Of a DNA stretch of 35,542 nt, positions 15,394 through 23,404 are shown one piece after another. A model generated the notes under the pieces. That model had not been told where the DNA came from. It searched no databases and saw only the letters and a program-made list of their open reading frames with translations. Within the stretch, counting starts at the first letter, position 1, and the number at the start of each line of letters is the position of its first letter. Made by a program: the position numbers and the translations under genes. Source of the DNA: CAZBBC01 sp964489835. GTDB taxonomy: Bacteria > Calditrichota > Calditrichia > JAJRVZ01. The DNA is taken from contig CAZBBC010000031.1 of the NCBI GenBank assembly GCA_964489835.1, positions 1 to 35,542 on the forward strand, written 5' to 3'.

Positions 15394-17109
15394 TCAAACC
15401 ATCCTTTTAGGGTTAAGTCTTTCTAAAATCATGTCTGAGATAGATCCACCGGAAGGTACCATCGGGAAAACCATATCCTCTTTCAATACCTTGAACTCAA
15501 TAAGACTTGGTCCATCCTTAACAGACATTGCTTTTTTAATTAAGGTATCGACTGCATCGATTTTGTCCGTTGACCACGAGGGAATACCAAGAGATTCGCC
15601 GATTTTTACAAAATCCGGATTGCTTGGACCTAAATCCGTGAAACTGTATTTTTCTGCATGGAACAGTTCCTGCCATTGTCTTACCATGCCAAGAAAACTA
15701 TTGTTGATGATGATGAATTTAACCGGAACTTTATAGGCAACCGCGGTAATCAGTTCCTGCATATTCATTTGAAATCCACCATCGCCACTAATGGAAATTA
15801 CCGGTTTGTCGGTAATACCAAAGGATGCACCAATGGCTGCCGGAACAGAAAATCCCATGGTGCCAAGACCACCACTGGTTAGAAGTGATCGCGGATGTAT
15901 AAATTTATAGTATTGTGTGGCTATCATCTGGTGTTGACCGACATCAGTTACGATTACAGCATTGCCTTTTGTTAATTCAGAAATTCTCTCAATCACATAT
16001 TGTGGCCGTAGTTCACCATCACTGGTATTATAAGCCAATGGGCATTCTTTTTTCCATGCCTCTATTTTATCCCACCAATCATCAATGCTTGGTTTCTCCT
16101 GCATTTCGGACATTAATTCCGGGAGTATATTCTTGACATCGCCAACGATCGGCAGGTCAACGATAACATTTTTATCAATGGCCGTTGGGTCGATATCCAC
16201 ATGAATTTTAAAGGCGCCGGGAGCAAATGTTTCTACTTTTCCGGTTACCCGGTCATCAAAACGCGCCCCTAGAGACACTAAAACGTCACAATTATTAACC
16301 GCCTGATTTGCCCAATAAGTGCCATGCATACCTAACATACCAAGAGATAATTTATCTGACCCCGGATAAGCGCCCAAACCCAGCAATGTCATTGTTACCG
16401 GTAACCCATTTTCGTTGGCAAAAGCGGTGAGTTCATTGCTCGCATTAGCCATGATCACTCCGCCACCGACATAAAGCAGTGGCTTTTTTGCTTTAGCGAT
16501 CATTCTTGCCGCTTTTTTGATCTGATTTAAATGCCCGCCGTATGTTGGTTTATATCCCCGAATTGACAGTTTTTCAGGATATTCAAAATCACACTCCGTG
16601 GCAATCATATTTTTAGGCAGATCAACGACAACCGGCCCAGGTCTTCCGGAAGAAGCAATATAAAATGCTTTTCGTATACTGGAAGCCAGATCTTTTACAT
16701 CACGAACTAAAAAACTATGCTTGGTAATCGGTCGGGTTATCCCAATAATATCAGCCTCCTGAAAAGCATCATTACCGATCAGATGAGTAGGTACCTGGCC
16801 CGTAAAAACGACAATCGGTACAGAATCCATATAAGCATCAGCAATCCCGGTTACCGTATTTGTTGCACCCGGTCCGGAGGTTACTAATACGACACCTACC
16901 TTGCCGGTGGCTTTTGCATAGCCCTCGGCCATGTGAGTGGCCCCCTGCTCATGTCTGACTAAGATATGTTTGAGAAAATTAACATCGTAAAGCTTCTCAT
17001 ATATTTTTAAGGTTGACCCACCGGGGTAGCCAAAGATATATTCAACCTTTTCTTCCCTTAGAGATTCAAAAAATATATCAGCACCTGACATCTTTAAATT
17101 CTTACTCAT
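15394..17109 (-). CDS. ilvB: acetolactate synthase catalytic subunit
   Basis: This ThDP- and FAD-dependent enzyme makes acetolactate from two pyruvates and acetohydroxybutyrate from pyruvate plus 2-ketobutyrate. The N-terminal ThDP Pyr domain has YIFGYPGGSTLKIYE and VRHEQGATHMAEGYA with the catalytic Glu. The central FAD/transhydrogenase-like domain is at about 190-330. The C-terminal PP domain contains the GDG...NN ThDP-Mg motif, starting ISGDGGFQMNMQELITA and ending IINNSFLGMVRQW. AGAGGG sits 6 bases before ATG 17109. At 571 residues it is typical. It overlaps the control zone of ilvN and follows ilvD by 17 bases. Confidence 0.96.
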   Translation of the reverse strand: MSKNLKMSGADIFFESLREEKVEYIFGYPGGSTLKIYEKLYDVNFLKHILVRHEQGATHMAEGYAKATGKVGVVLVTSGPGATNTVTGIADAYMDSVPIVVFTGQVPTHLIGNDAFQEADIIGITRPITKHSFLVRDVKDLASSIRKAFYIASSGRPGPVVVDLPKNMIATECDFEYPEKLSIRGYKPTYGGHLNQIKKAARMIAKAKKPLLYVGGGVIMANASNELTAFANENGLPVTMTLLGLGAYPGSDKLSLGMLGMHGTYWANQAVNNCDVLVSLGARFDDRVTGKVETFAPGAFKIHVDIDPTAIDKNVIVDLPIVGDVKNILPELMSEMQEKPSIDDWWDKIEAWKKECPLAYNTSDGELRPQYVIERISELTKGNAVIVTDVGQHQMIATQYYKFIHPRSLLTSGGLGTMGFSVPAAIGASFGITDKPVISISGDGGFQMNMQELITAVAYKVPVKFIIINNSFLGMVRQWQELFHAEKYSFTDLGPSNPDFVKIGESLGIPSWSTDKIDAVDTLIKKAMSVKDGPSLIEFKVLKEDMVFPMVPSGGSISDMILERLNPKRMV

Positions 17110-17126
17110 CACAAACCCTCTTAAAT

Positions 17127-18812
17127 TTAATTATCCGGAACCTGAAGCACCGCACCTGTATTCGCAGATGACACCATTCTTGCATAGCGCGCCAGATATC
17201 CTTTTTTGATCTTTAATTGAAAACTTGGTTTATTTTTTAGCCTTTCCTTAATCTCTGCATCCGACAAATCCACTGTCAGTTTATTCTCCGGTATATTTAT
17301 TGAAATGATATCTCCCTCTTTGAGTGCAGCAATGGGACCGTTATCAGCTGCTTCCGGTGAGATATGTCCAACACAAGCACCTCTGGTTCCTCCGGAAAAT
17401 CTACCATCGGTTAAAAGAGCCACTTTATCGCCCAATCTCATGCCCATGATGGCACTGGTCGGAGCCAGCATTTCCGGCATACCCGGCCCACCTTTTGGAC
17501 CTTCATAACGAATAACAACTACTTGTCCGGCTTCAATCTCACCGTTTAAAATCCCGGTCACCGCATCCTCTTGCGATTCATAAATTTTTGCCGGTCCCGA
17601 ATGAACCAACATAGAGGGTTCCACGGCAGCAGTTTTTACGATCGCCCCATCCGGCGCCAGGTTACCGAACAATATGGCCAACCCACCTGTTTCAGAATAG
17701 GGATTATTAATATTTCGGATAACTTCCTCGTTTCTATTCACCGCATCTGAAATATTTTCTCCCAGTGATTGACCGGTTACAGTTCGCGTAGATAGATCCA
17801 GGACACCATCGCGTTTCGACAACTCTTTCAATATCGCTGAGATACCACCAGCCATATCCACATCTTCCATATGTACCATTTTTGATGCGGGACTCACCTT
17901 GCAGAGATAAGGAACATTTTTTGCCAGCTCGTTTAGCTCATCCAATTCGAAAGGAATATTTACTTCTGAAGCAATGGCCAGAGAATGCAAAATAGTATTT
18001 GTACTGCCTCCCATGGCCATGTCTAAAGCAAATGCATTTCTGAATGCTGCCCGCGTTAAAATTTTTGATGGTTTGAGATCTTGATTGACCATATCAATGA
18101 TCCTGGTCCCTGCATGTTTTACCAACTCTAACCGCCGATCATCAACTGCCAGGATAGATCCATTACCCGGTAAAGCCATTCCCAGTGCTTCCATAAGACA
18201 ATTCATAGAATTTGCTGTAAACATTCCGGAACAGGAACCGCAGCCGGGACAGGCAAGATCTTCCAGCTCTTTTAGTTGCTGATCGTCAATATCCCCCGCT
18301 TGATAACTCCCGACACCTTCAAATACTGAGATCAAATCTATTTTTTCACCGGATTTTGTCCTTCCCGCTTTCATCGGCCCACCGGATACAAAAATAGCCG
18401 GGATATCAACGCGCGCAGCACCCATTAACATTCCCGGTACAATCTTATCACAATTAGGAATACAGACAAGACCATCCAATCGATGAGCTTCTGCAACTGT
18501 TTCTACGGAATCGGCGATCAGCTCTCTACTGGCCAGTGAATAACGCATCCCCAAATGTCCCATGGCGATACCGTCATCAACACCTATCGTATTAAACTCA
18601 AAAGGAACACCTCCTGCAGCTCTGATTGCTTCCTTAACAATTTTCCCAAATTCCTGGAGATGAACATGACCAGGGATCAGATCAATATATGAATTACATA
18701 CTCCAATGAAAGGTTTGTTAAAATCTGAATCTTTCTCGATTACACCGGTTGCTTTTAGTAAGCTACGGTGCGGAGCCCGTTCAAATCCCTTTTTAATCAA
18801 ATCGGATCTCAT
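17127..18812 (-). CDS. ilvD: dihydroxy-acid dehydratase
   Basis: This Fe-S enzyme dehydrates dihydroxyisovalerate and dihydroxymethylvalerate. The cluster Cys residues are in GVCNSYIDLIPGH, CIPNCDKIVPGML and CPGCGSCSGMFTANSMNCL. The C-terminal swivel contains LLTDGRFSGGTRGACVGHISPEAA. At 561 residues it has the usual length. It is the first gene of the nine-gene operon. The ribosome-binding site GAGG (18821-18818) lies 5 bases before the ATG and is part of GAGGTCAA, which is exactly complementary to TTGACCTC 42 bases upstream in the leader. Initiation can therefore be hidden in a stem, as described for the leader switch. Confidence 0.96.
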   Translation of the reverse strand: MRSDLIKKGFERAPHRSLLKATGVIEKDSDFNKPFIGVCNSYIDLIPGHVHLQEFGKIVKEAIRAAGGVPFEFNTIGVDDGIAMGHLGMRYSLASRELIADSVETVAEAHRLDGLVCIPNCDKIVPGMLMGAARVDIPAIFVSGGPMKAGRTKSGEKIDLISVFEGVGSYQAGDIDDQQLKELEDLACPGCGSCSGMFTANSMNCLMEALGMALPGNGSILAVDDRRLELVKHAGTRIIDMVNQDLKPSKILTRAAFRNAFALDMAMGGSTNTILHSLAIASEVNIPFELDELNELAKNVPYLCKVSPASKMVHMEDVDMAGGISAILKELSKRDGVLDLSTRTVTGQSLGENISDAVNRNEEVIRNINNPYSETGGLAILFGNLAPDGAIVKTAAVEPSMLVHSGPAKIYESQEDAVTGILNGEIEAGQVVVIRYEGPKGGPGMPEMLAPTSAIMGMRLGDKVALLTDGRFSGGTRGACVGHISPEAADNGPIAALKEGDIISINIPENKLTVDLSDAEIKERLKNKPSFQLKIKKGYLARYARMVSSANTGAVLQVPDN

Positions 18813-18813
18813 T

Positions 18814-18924
18814 TTGACCTCTGCATATTAATTATACATCCTCAGACAATACAGTCTTTTCCGAGGTCAACCCCAATTCTGACTTTCTAGATAATGTGAA
18901 AATCCAAGCGGAATGGGATTGACC
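18814..18924 (-). promoter_or_regulatory. ilv leader switch: alternative stems that hide or free the ilvD ribosome-binding site
   Basis: Three segments of the leader RNA can pair in two exclusive ways. A (GGTCAATCCCATTC, 18924-18911) starts 6 bases after the leader-peptide stop. B (GAATTGGGGTTGACC plus TC, 18879-18863) is complementary to A over 14 pairs with one G-U and one bulged base. C (GAGGTCAA, 18821-18814) contains the ilvD ribosome-binding site and is complementary to TTGACCTC of B over 8 pairs. A:B leaves the site open and B:C closes it. No T-run terminator is present, so control would act on translation. Inference: a ribosome finishing the Ile/Leu/Val-rich leader covers A and favours B:C (off), while stalling on scarce charged tRNA leaves A:B (on). 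Confidence 0.55.
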
Positions 18925-18930
18925 GATTAC

Positions 18931-19059
18931 TTAACCGACCAGAATAATCAGGTTAATAATCAGAATCCCAATTAGTAGAATTATAGGAAGGGTAGATAAA
19001 GATAAACGAAATACACGAATAGTGTCTGTGGGGAAAATTACTGTATTTTTTGTTTCCAT
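18931..19059 (-). CDS. Ile/Leu/Val-rich leader peptide (ilvL-like)
   Basis: This is a 42-codon ORF starting METKNTVIFPTD. The last 20 residues contain eight Ile, six Leu and one Val (LPIILLIGILIINLIILVG). Overall half the residues are branched-chain amino acids: 10 Ile, 8 Leu, 3 Val. It ends 118 bases before ilvD, the first gene of the ilv-leu operon, and its stop is 6 bases from the first arm of the switch. Composition and position fit a leader that senses branched-chain aminoacyl-tRNA, as ilvL does in enterobacteria, though no sequence homology is evident. Only a weak ribosome-binding site is seen. The caveat is real: the hydrophobic stretch is also the length of one membrane helix, so a small membrane protein is the main alternative. 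Confidence 0.55.
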   Translation of the reverse strand: METKNTVIFPTDTIRVFRLSLSTLPIILLIGILIINLIILVG

Positions 19060-19118
19060 AAAAGATTGAGCCGTGTATTGCATAATTATTCGTATTATCT
19101 TATAAAATTGCTGATAAA

Positions 19119-19145
19119 ATTATAAAATAAAAATTGATTAATCAA
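19119..19145 (-). promoter_or_regulatory. possible ilv operon promoter
   Basis: On the minus strand, TTGATT (19145-19140) and TATAAT (19124-19119) are separated by 15 bases, about 60 bases before the leader ORF. The spacer is shorter than ideal and the region is very AT-rich, so chance matches are expected. Confidence 0.25.
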
Positions 19146-19212
19146 CTAAAACTAAAAGTTTTTTATATTAAAACTGCTGTTTATGATCAATACTCATTAA
19201 CGAAAATCATAT

Positions 19213-19359
19213 TCAAATAATTTCCGCTTTTACGGGTATATCTTTTTCCCTTTCCATCCAATGATACAATGTCGGCAAGACCAATAACGTTAAAAGCGTT
19301 GCCGTTATCAAACCACCGATAACTACCGTAGCAAGCGGCCGTTGGACTTCTGAACTCGG
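19213..19359 (-). pseudogene. C-terminal relic of a CzcA/CusA-type heavy-metal RND efflux pump
   Basis: Read in the frame 19359 to 19213, the minus strand encodes 48 residues and a stop. It starts PSSEVQRPLATVVIGG, continues LITATLLTLLVLPTLYHW and ends EREKDIPVKAEII. This is the conserved last membrane helix and tail of CzcA/CusA-family inner-membrane pumps, which are normally about 1,040 residues. Immediately upstream the frame meets stop codons (TGA and TAA within 12 bases), and no other pump sequence or czcB/czcC partner is found. It is therefore the 3' stub of a deleted gene. A longer ORF in a different frame over the same bases is a shadow. Confidence 0.85.
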
Positions 19360-19638
19360 GGATTATTCTCAACAATTTTTTGTCATTCAGAATTATAGTT
19401 GATTGTATCCAGACCATTTTCCCAATGAAAATTTTTTGTCGGTGTTTATTTTTTCTTTACCTTTCATAAAAAAATCTGCAAAAAACTTATTTGATCGATT
19501 AATCTGATTAATTCATGAATTTTAGATCTATCATATGGCGACAATTAAGTCTCCCCTTAAAAAAGGGGAATTAACTCATTGATTTTATGAATATTTCAGG
19601 TTAATTATAATATTTAAAAATTATAGAGAATCACAAAT
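19360..19638. other. intergenic region with a CCCCTT/AAGGGG hairpin
   Basis: No gene is seen. At 19553-19568, CCCCTT and AAGGGG flank four A residues and are followed by AATT. It resembles the hairpin at 26385-26413 (CCCCCTTCC/GGAAGGGGG followed by AAT), so the two may be members of one small palindromic repeat family. The bases before it (19361-19500) are AT-rich and mark where the RND pump gene was lost. Confidence 0.4.
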
Positions 19639-20052
19639 ATGGCCGGAAACAAATTACTCAGTTTGAATGATATTATGCAACGCCTTGAACATTTTAAATT
19701 TCCCGATGTTGATCTTGTTATAGGTATTGCCTCCGGCGGTGTATTCCCGGCAAAATTAGTCGCTGATATTCTAAAAACTCCCATCAGGTTCATCTCTATT
19801 AATTTTCGTTCGCCTGAAAATAAACCCTTATATGCTGATCCCCGGATAATCAGTAAGGATAATATACCAGTGGATCACAAGCGTCTGTTGTTGGTTGATG
19901 ATGTGAGTGTTAGCGGTAAAACTCTTCGCAGTGCAAAAGATAATTTTAAAAACTTTGATGTGTATACTTTTGTCCTTAAAGGAAAAGCAGATTTTGTATT
20001 ATTCCCGGAAATTAGCGAGTGCGTTGACTGGCCATGGAAATTAAAAAGTTAA
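19639..20052 (+). CDS. phosphoribosyltransferase-like protein
   Basis: This is a 137-residue type I phosphoribosyltransferase fold. The signature is the PRPP loop RLLLVDDVSVSGKTL (about 91-105), with the two acidic residues and the SGKT turn. An earlier VIGIASGGVFPAKLVAD loop (about 30-46) is the PRPP pyrophosphate-binding element. It resembles the short Gpt/hypoxanthine-type or uncharacterised PRTase-domain proteins; the hood region that would define the base is too short to assign. Some such proteins are regulators and not enzymes. It stands 134 bases before the hybrid kinase on the same strand. No strong ribosome-binding site is visible. Confidence 0.75.
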   Translation: MAGNKLLSLNDIMQRLEHFKFPDVDLVIGIASGGVFPAKLVADILKTPIRFISINFRSPENKPLYADPRIISKDNIPVDHKRLLLVDDVSVSGKTLRSAKDNFKNFDVYTFVLKGKADFVLFPEISECVDWPWKLKS

Positions 20053-20186
20053 TATATCATCTGCCATTAATTTTCAGATTTTTCTGTCTTTTTCATCAAA
20101 AATGCCGATATAAAAGGTTATAGAAATAACCAGGAATTCTAAAATCATTATGAACCTGTCTTCCCCCGGAAACTAAAGGTCTGATA

Positions 20187-22949
20187 ATGAATGAAAAAAG
20201 CAAGGCGCAGTTGTTAAAAGAAATCGCAGTGCTTAAAAATAAAAATACTGCTTTAAAAAATTCAGAAGCCGAACTTCAAAAATTAAAAAATGACTTGCAG
20301 GAATCTGAGAATCGTTATCTTCGGCTATTCGAATTTTCCCCTGATCCCATTGTTATTTATTCTTCAGGTAAAATCCTTCACATGAATAAAGCGGCCATAG
20401 ATTTTGCTGAGATTGAGAACAGTGATAGTCTGATCGGTCGTCCGGTTTTGGATTTTATCCATCCTGAGTACAAAGATATTGCAAAGGGCCGAATGGAGAA
20501 AGTTCTTGCCGAAGATCATACGCTTGAATTATTGGAGGAAAAATTCATCACCACATGCGGGAATATCAGAGATGTTGAGGTCATTTCTATTCCTTGTATA
20601 CTTAATGGTCAGAAAGCGGTTCAGGTCGTATTCAAAGATGTAACGAAACAAAATCAAACGGAAAGCGCCTTGTTGCAATCTGACGAAAATTATAAACAAT
20701 TGGTTAATCATTCACTTACCGGAATTTATATTACACAGGATCATATCCTCAAATACTGTAACCAGCAAATGGCAGAAATGTTCGGCTATGATCATCCGGA
20801 TGAGTTGCTGGACATTCACATAAAGAACCTGGTGGCACCGGATAGCTGGGAATTGGTGGACCAGGAAGTAAAACTGCGAATTTCCGGGAGAAAAGAAACA
20901 TCTCGTTACGAGCTCAAATGTGTAAAAAAAAATGGTACAAATTTTTATGCAGAAGTTCTGGGGAGTCGAACTAAATTCGAAGAGAAAACCGCCGTTCAGG
21001 GCACAATCATTGATATCACGGAACGTAAAAAAACTGAAGAAGCGCTTCAGGAAAGCGAAGAACTTTATCGTCAATTATTTGATTTCCTTCCTTATGGGGC
21101 AGAAATACTCGACAGCGAAGGATTTATTATTGACTGTAACCCCGGGTCAACCCGTTTACTTGGTTATACACGTGAAGAACTGGTTGGAAAACATATTACT
21201 GAATTCATGCACCCGGACATGGTAAACATATTTAAGAAAGAATTCTCGCAGCTTCTCAAGGGTAACCTTATTAAGACAGAAGTGATGATGCTCAGGAAGG
21301 ATGGTAAAATACTTCATACCTTGCGTGCAGGCCAGCCAATTGTTGATAATGAGAGTGGGCAGATCATCGGCGTATTAGCTCTCAGTGTAGATATTACTGA
21401 CGGAAAGAAAGCAGAAAGAGAAAAAACACGCCTGGCTACTGTCGTGGAACAGGCCGGAGAGGCCATTGTTATCACCGATACCAAGGGTACTATTCAATAT
21501 GTCAATCCGGCCTTTGAACAAGTGACCGGTTATACAGCAAAAGAAGCCCTGGGAAAAAATCCAAGAATATTAAAAAGCGGATCTCAGGATGATAATTTAT
21601 ATAAAGAACTATGGGCAACCATAACAGAGGGCCATAAATGGCAAGGTGTATTTGCTAATAAACGAAAAGATGACAGCATTTTTTATGAAGAGGCCGCTGT
21701 TTTTCCGATTCGGGATGAAACCGGAGATATTGTAAACTATGCCGCGATCAAACATGATATTACCCAGGAACGTGAGTTAGAGATACAACTGAAACAAATG
21801 CAAAAAATGGAAGCACTGGGTACTTTATCCGGCGGCGTTGCCCATGATTTTAATAATCTGTTAACAATTATCAACGGTCATGCAGAGCTCGCTCTTTTGA
21901 ATACGCCGGAAACTGTTCGTGCCCACAGTGACTTACTGGCGATAATGAACGCCGGAAAACGGGCAGAAAATCTTATTAGCCAGCTGCTCGCCTTTAGTCG
22001 TAAACAGTTACATGAACCAAAAGTTATCAGAATAAATAAAATAATTACAGATATTGAGAAGATGTTACGACGGTTGATCCCCGAAGATATCAATATCGAA
22101 ACGCTATTTAAATCGGATCTCCCATTTATTAAAGCCGACCGAGGGCAAATTGAACAAGTTCTGATAAATTTGGCCGTAAATGCCCGTGATGCCATAAAAG
22201 AAAAAAATGAGTCTGACGGGCAGAAACAAATTATTATTAAAACTGAATTTATTGATTTGGATGAAATATTTGTCGATAGCCATCCCGGAAGTCAAAGTGG
22301 CCCCCATGTAATTATTTCTGTCAGTGACAGTGGTATTGGAATAGATGAAAAAATTAAAAACCGGATATTCGATCCATTTTTTACTACCAAAGAAGTAAAT
22401 AAAGGAACCGGCCTCGGATTGGCAACTGTCTATGGGATCGTCAAGCAAAACGGCGGATTTATTCAGGTAGATAGTGAGATCAATAAAGGGACCACCTGTA
22501 AAATATATTGGCCAGCAACTGAGGATCTTCCTGACGAGGAACCAACACTAATAATGAACCAGGAAGCATTGTTTGGTGAAGAAACAATCTTGTTGGTTGA
22601 AGATGATGAAGGTGTAAGGGATTTTACCGCTGAAACATTGAAAAATTTTGGATATAAAATTATTGAGGCCTTAAACGGTCGTAATGCCATTGAATTAATT
22701 GAGAAGGAAAAGTCACATATTGATCTTTTGATAACAGATATTATTATGCCTGAAATGAATGGCCAGGAACTGGCCGAGCACTTAAAGACTACCATTCCCC
22801 CGCAACGAGTGTTATTTGTCTCCGGGTATACGTTTGATCAACTGGGTCAAGATAGCACCCTAAAGTCAGGTATCAATTTCCTGCAAAAACCTTATTCTAT
22901 CTATGCACTTCTTAATAAAATCCGAAATATCCTGACTACTGCTGATTAA
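20187..22949 (+). CDS. cytosolic hybrid histidine kinase with four PAS domains and a receiver
   Basis: This is a 920-residue sensor kinase. A short N-terminal coiled coil (about 5-45) leads into four PAS/PAC units (about 45-155, 165-285, 290-410, 420-530). The dimerisation domain follows with GGVAHDFNNLL, His553 being the expected phosphorylation site. The ATPase domain shows NLAVNARDAI (N box), DSGIGID (G1) and GTGLGLATVYGIVKQNGG (G2). A C-terminal receiver starts ILLVEDDEGVRDF and has Asp851 in LLITDIIMPEMNG as acceptor, with a Lys in LQKPYS. The HDFNN type is typical of multi-PAS soluble kinases. No membrane segment or HAMP is seen, so it senses a cytoplasmic cue such as redox or a ligand. 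No DNA-binding output or separate regulator lies next to it. A ribosome-binding AAAGG precedes the ATG. Confidence 0.93.
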   Translation: MNEKSKAQLLKEIAVLKNKNTALKNSEAELQKLKNDLQESENRYLRLFEFSPDPIVIYSSGKILHMNKAAIDFAEIENSDSLIGRPVLDFIHPEYKDIAKGRMEKVLAEDHTLELLEEKFITTCGNIRDVEVISIPCILNGQKAVQVVFKDVTKQNQTESALLQSDENYKQLVNHSLTGIYITQDHILKYCNQQMAEMFGYDHPDELLDIHIKNLVAPDSWELVDQEVKLRISGRKETSRYELKCVKKNGTNFYAEVLGSRTKFEEKTAVQGTIIDITERKKTEEALQESEELYRQLFDFLPYGAEILDSEGFIIDCNPGSTRLLGYTREELVGKHITEFMHPDMVNIFKKEFSQLLKGNLIKTEVMMLRKDGKILHTLRAGQPIVDNESGQIIGVLALSVDITDGKKAEREKTRLATVVEQAGEAIVITDTKGTIQYVNPAFEQVTGYTAKEALGKNPRILKSGSQDDNLYKELWATITEGHKWQGVFANKRKDDSIFYEEAAVFPIRDETGDIVNYAAIKHDITQERELEIQLKQMQKMEALGTLSGGVAHDFNNLLTIINGHAELALLNTPETVRAHSDLLAIMNAGKRAENLISQLLAFSRKQLHEPKVIRINKIITDIEKMLRRLIPEDINIETLFKSDLPFIKADRGQIEQVLINLAVNARDAIKEKNESDGQKQIIIKTEFIDLDEIFVDSHPGSQSGPHVIISVSDSGIGIDEKIKNRIFDPFFTTKEVNKGTGLGLATVYGIVKQNGGFIQVDSEINKGTTCKIYWPATEDLPDEEPTLIMNQEALFGEETILLVEDDEGVRDFTAETLKNFGYKIIEALNGRNAIELIEKEKSHIDLLITDIIMPEMNGQELAEHLKTTIPPQRVLFVSGYTFDQLGQDSTLKSGINFLQKPYSIYALLNKIRNILTTAD

Positions 22950-23039
22950 TTTTTCATCATAATGAAATAATTCTAGCCAGAATCATTCACCCTGTCGGAT
23001 ATTCTAATATGAAGATAAATGTTGCAAAATTTTACTAAC

Positions 23040-23129
23040 CTGGATAATTCATTTCTCGCCACGTCTGCGCCACGTCTGGCCGGGCAGGCCAGCGGCGCAG
23101 AAATAACAAAGTTTTTTGCTATAAAAGCA
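23040..23129 (+). repeat. composite intergenic repeat (copy 2) with nested palindrome
   Basis: The 19-mer at 23040-23058 is the exact reverse complement of 2434-2452. Next comes a nested palindrome: TCTGCGCC (23064-23071) with GGCGCAGA (23094-23101), enclosing CTGGCC and GGCCAG around GGGCA. The block ends with the 28-nt module (23102-23129), 24 of 28 identical to 2472-2499. Module order and orientation differ from copy 1, so the family looks mosaic. Confidence 0.65.
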
Positions 23130-23200
23130 TAGTAAAATCACTTCGCCGGATTGGTCCTATCGCTTAATCCCAGTGGATTGGACATATTATAAAGTAAATA

Positions 23201-23228
23201 TAGGTCTATCCCAATTGGTATAGACTTA
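23201..23228. promoter_or_regulatory. 28-bp near-perfect palindrome, operator-like
   Basis: The half sites TAGGTCTAT and ATAGACTTA surround CCAATTGG, with one base on each side between. Only two symmetric positions break the dyad. It lies about 180 bases before the small unknown gene. An AT-rich dyad of this size is more like a protein-binding site than a terminator, as no T-run follows. The binding protein is unknown. Confidence 0.4.
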
Positions 23229-23404
23229 GAATCAGGAATGTTTGGTCTAAAATTTTGCTATTGGATTGTCTGATAATATTCGGTATTATTTATACAAAAC
23301 AAGTTTAATATTACGAACGATGATCAGCATTTTTCCTCGTCATTCGTGAGGAATAACCTTACCTTTTGATCAACTCCGGATTTTTATCCCAATTCGATGG
23401 TCGA

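Larger units (their letters stand above)
22950..23404. other. 455-base intergenic region containing repeats and palindromes
   Basis: No gene is seen. It contains a TTCACCCTGTCGGATA phrase (22986-23001, again at 30963-30978 with one change), composite repeat copy 2 and the palindrome listed separately. The remaining bases are AT-rich without a clear terminator for the kinase gene. Confidence 0.5.

Noticed and set aside
19187..19417. A 76-codon minus-strand ORF over the RND relic
   Set aside because: Its product resembles nothing. The neighbouring frame over the same bases gives the conserved CzcA tail, so the long ORF is a shadow.
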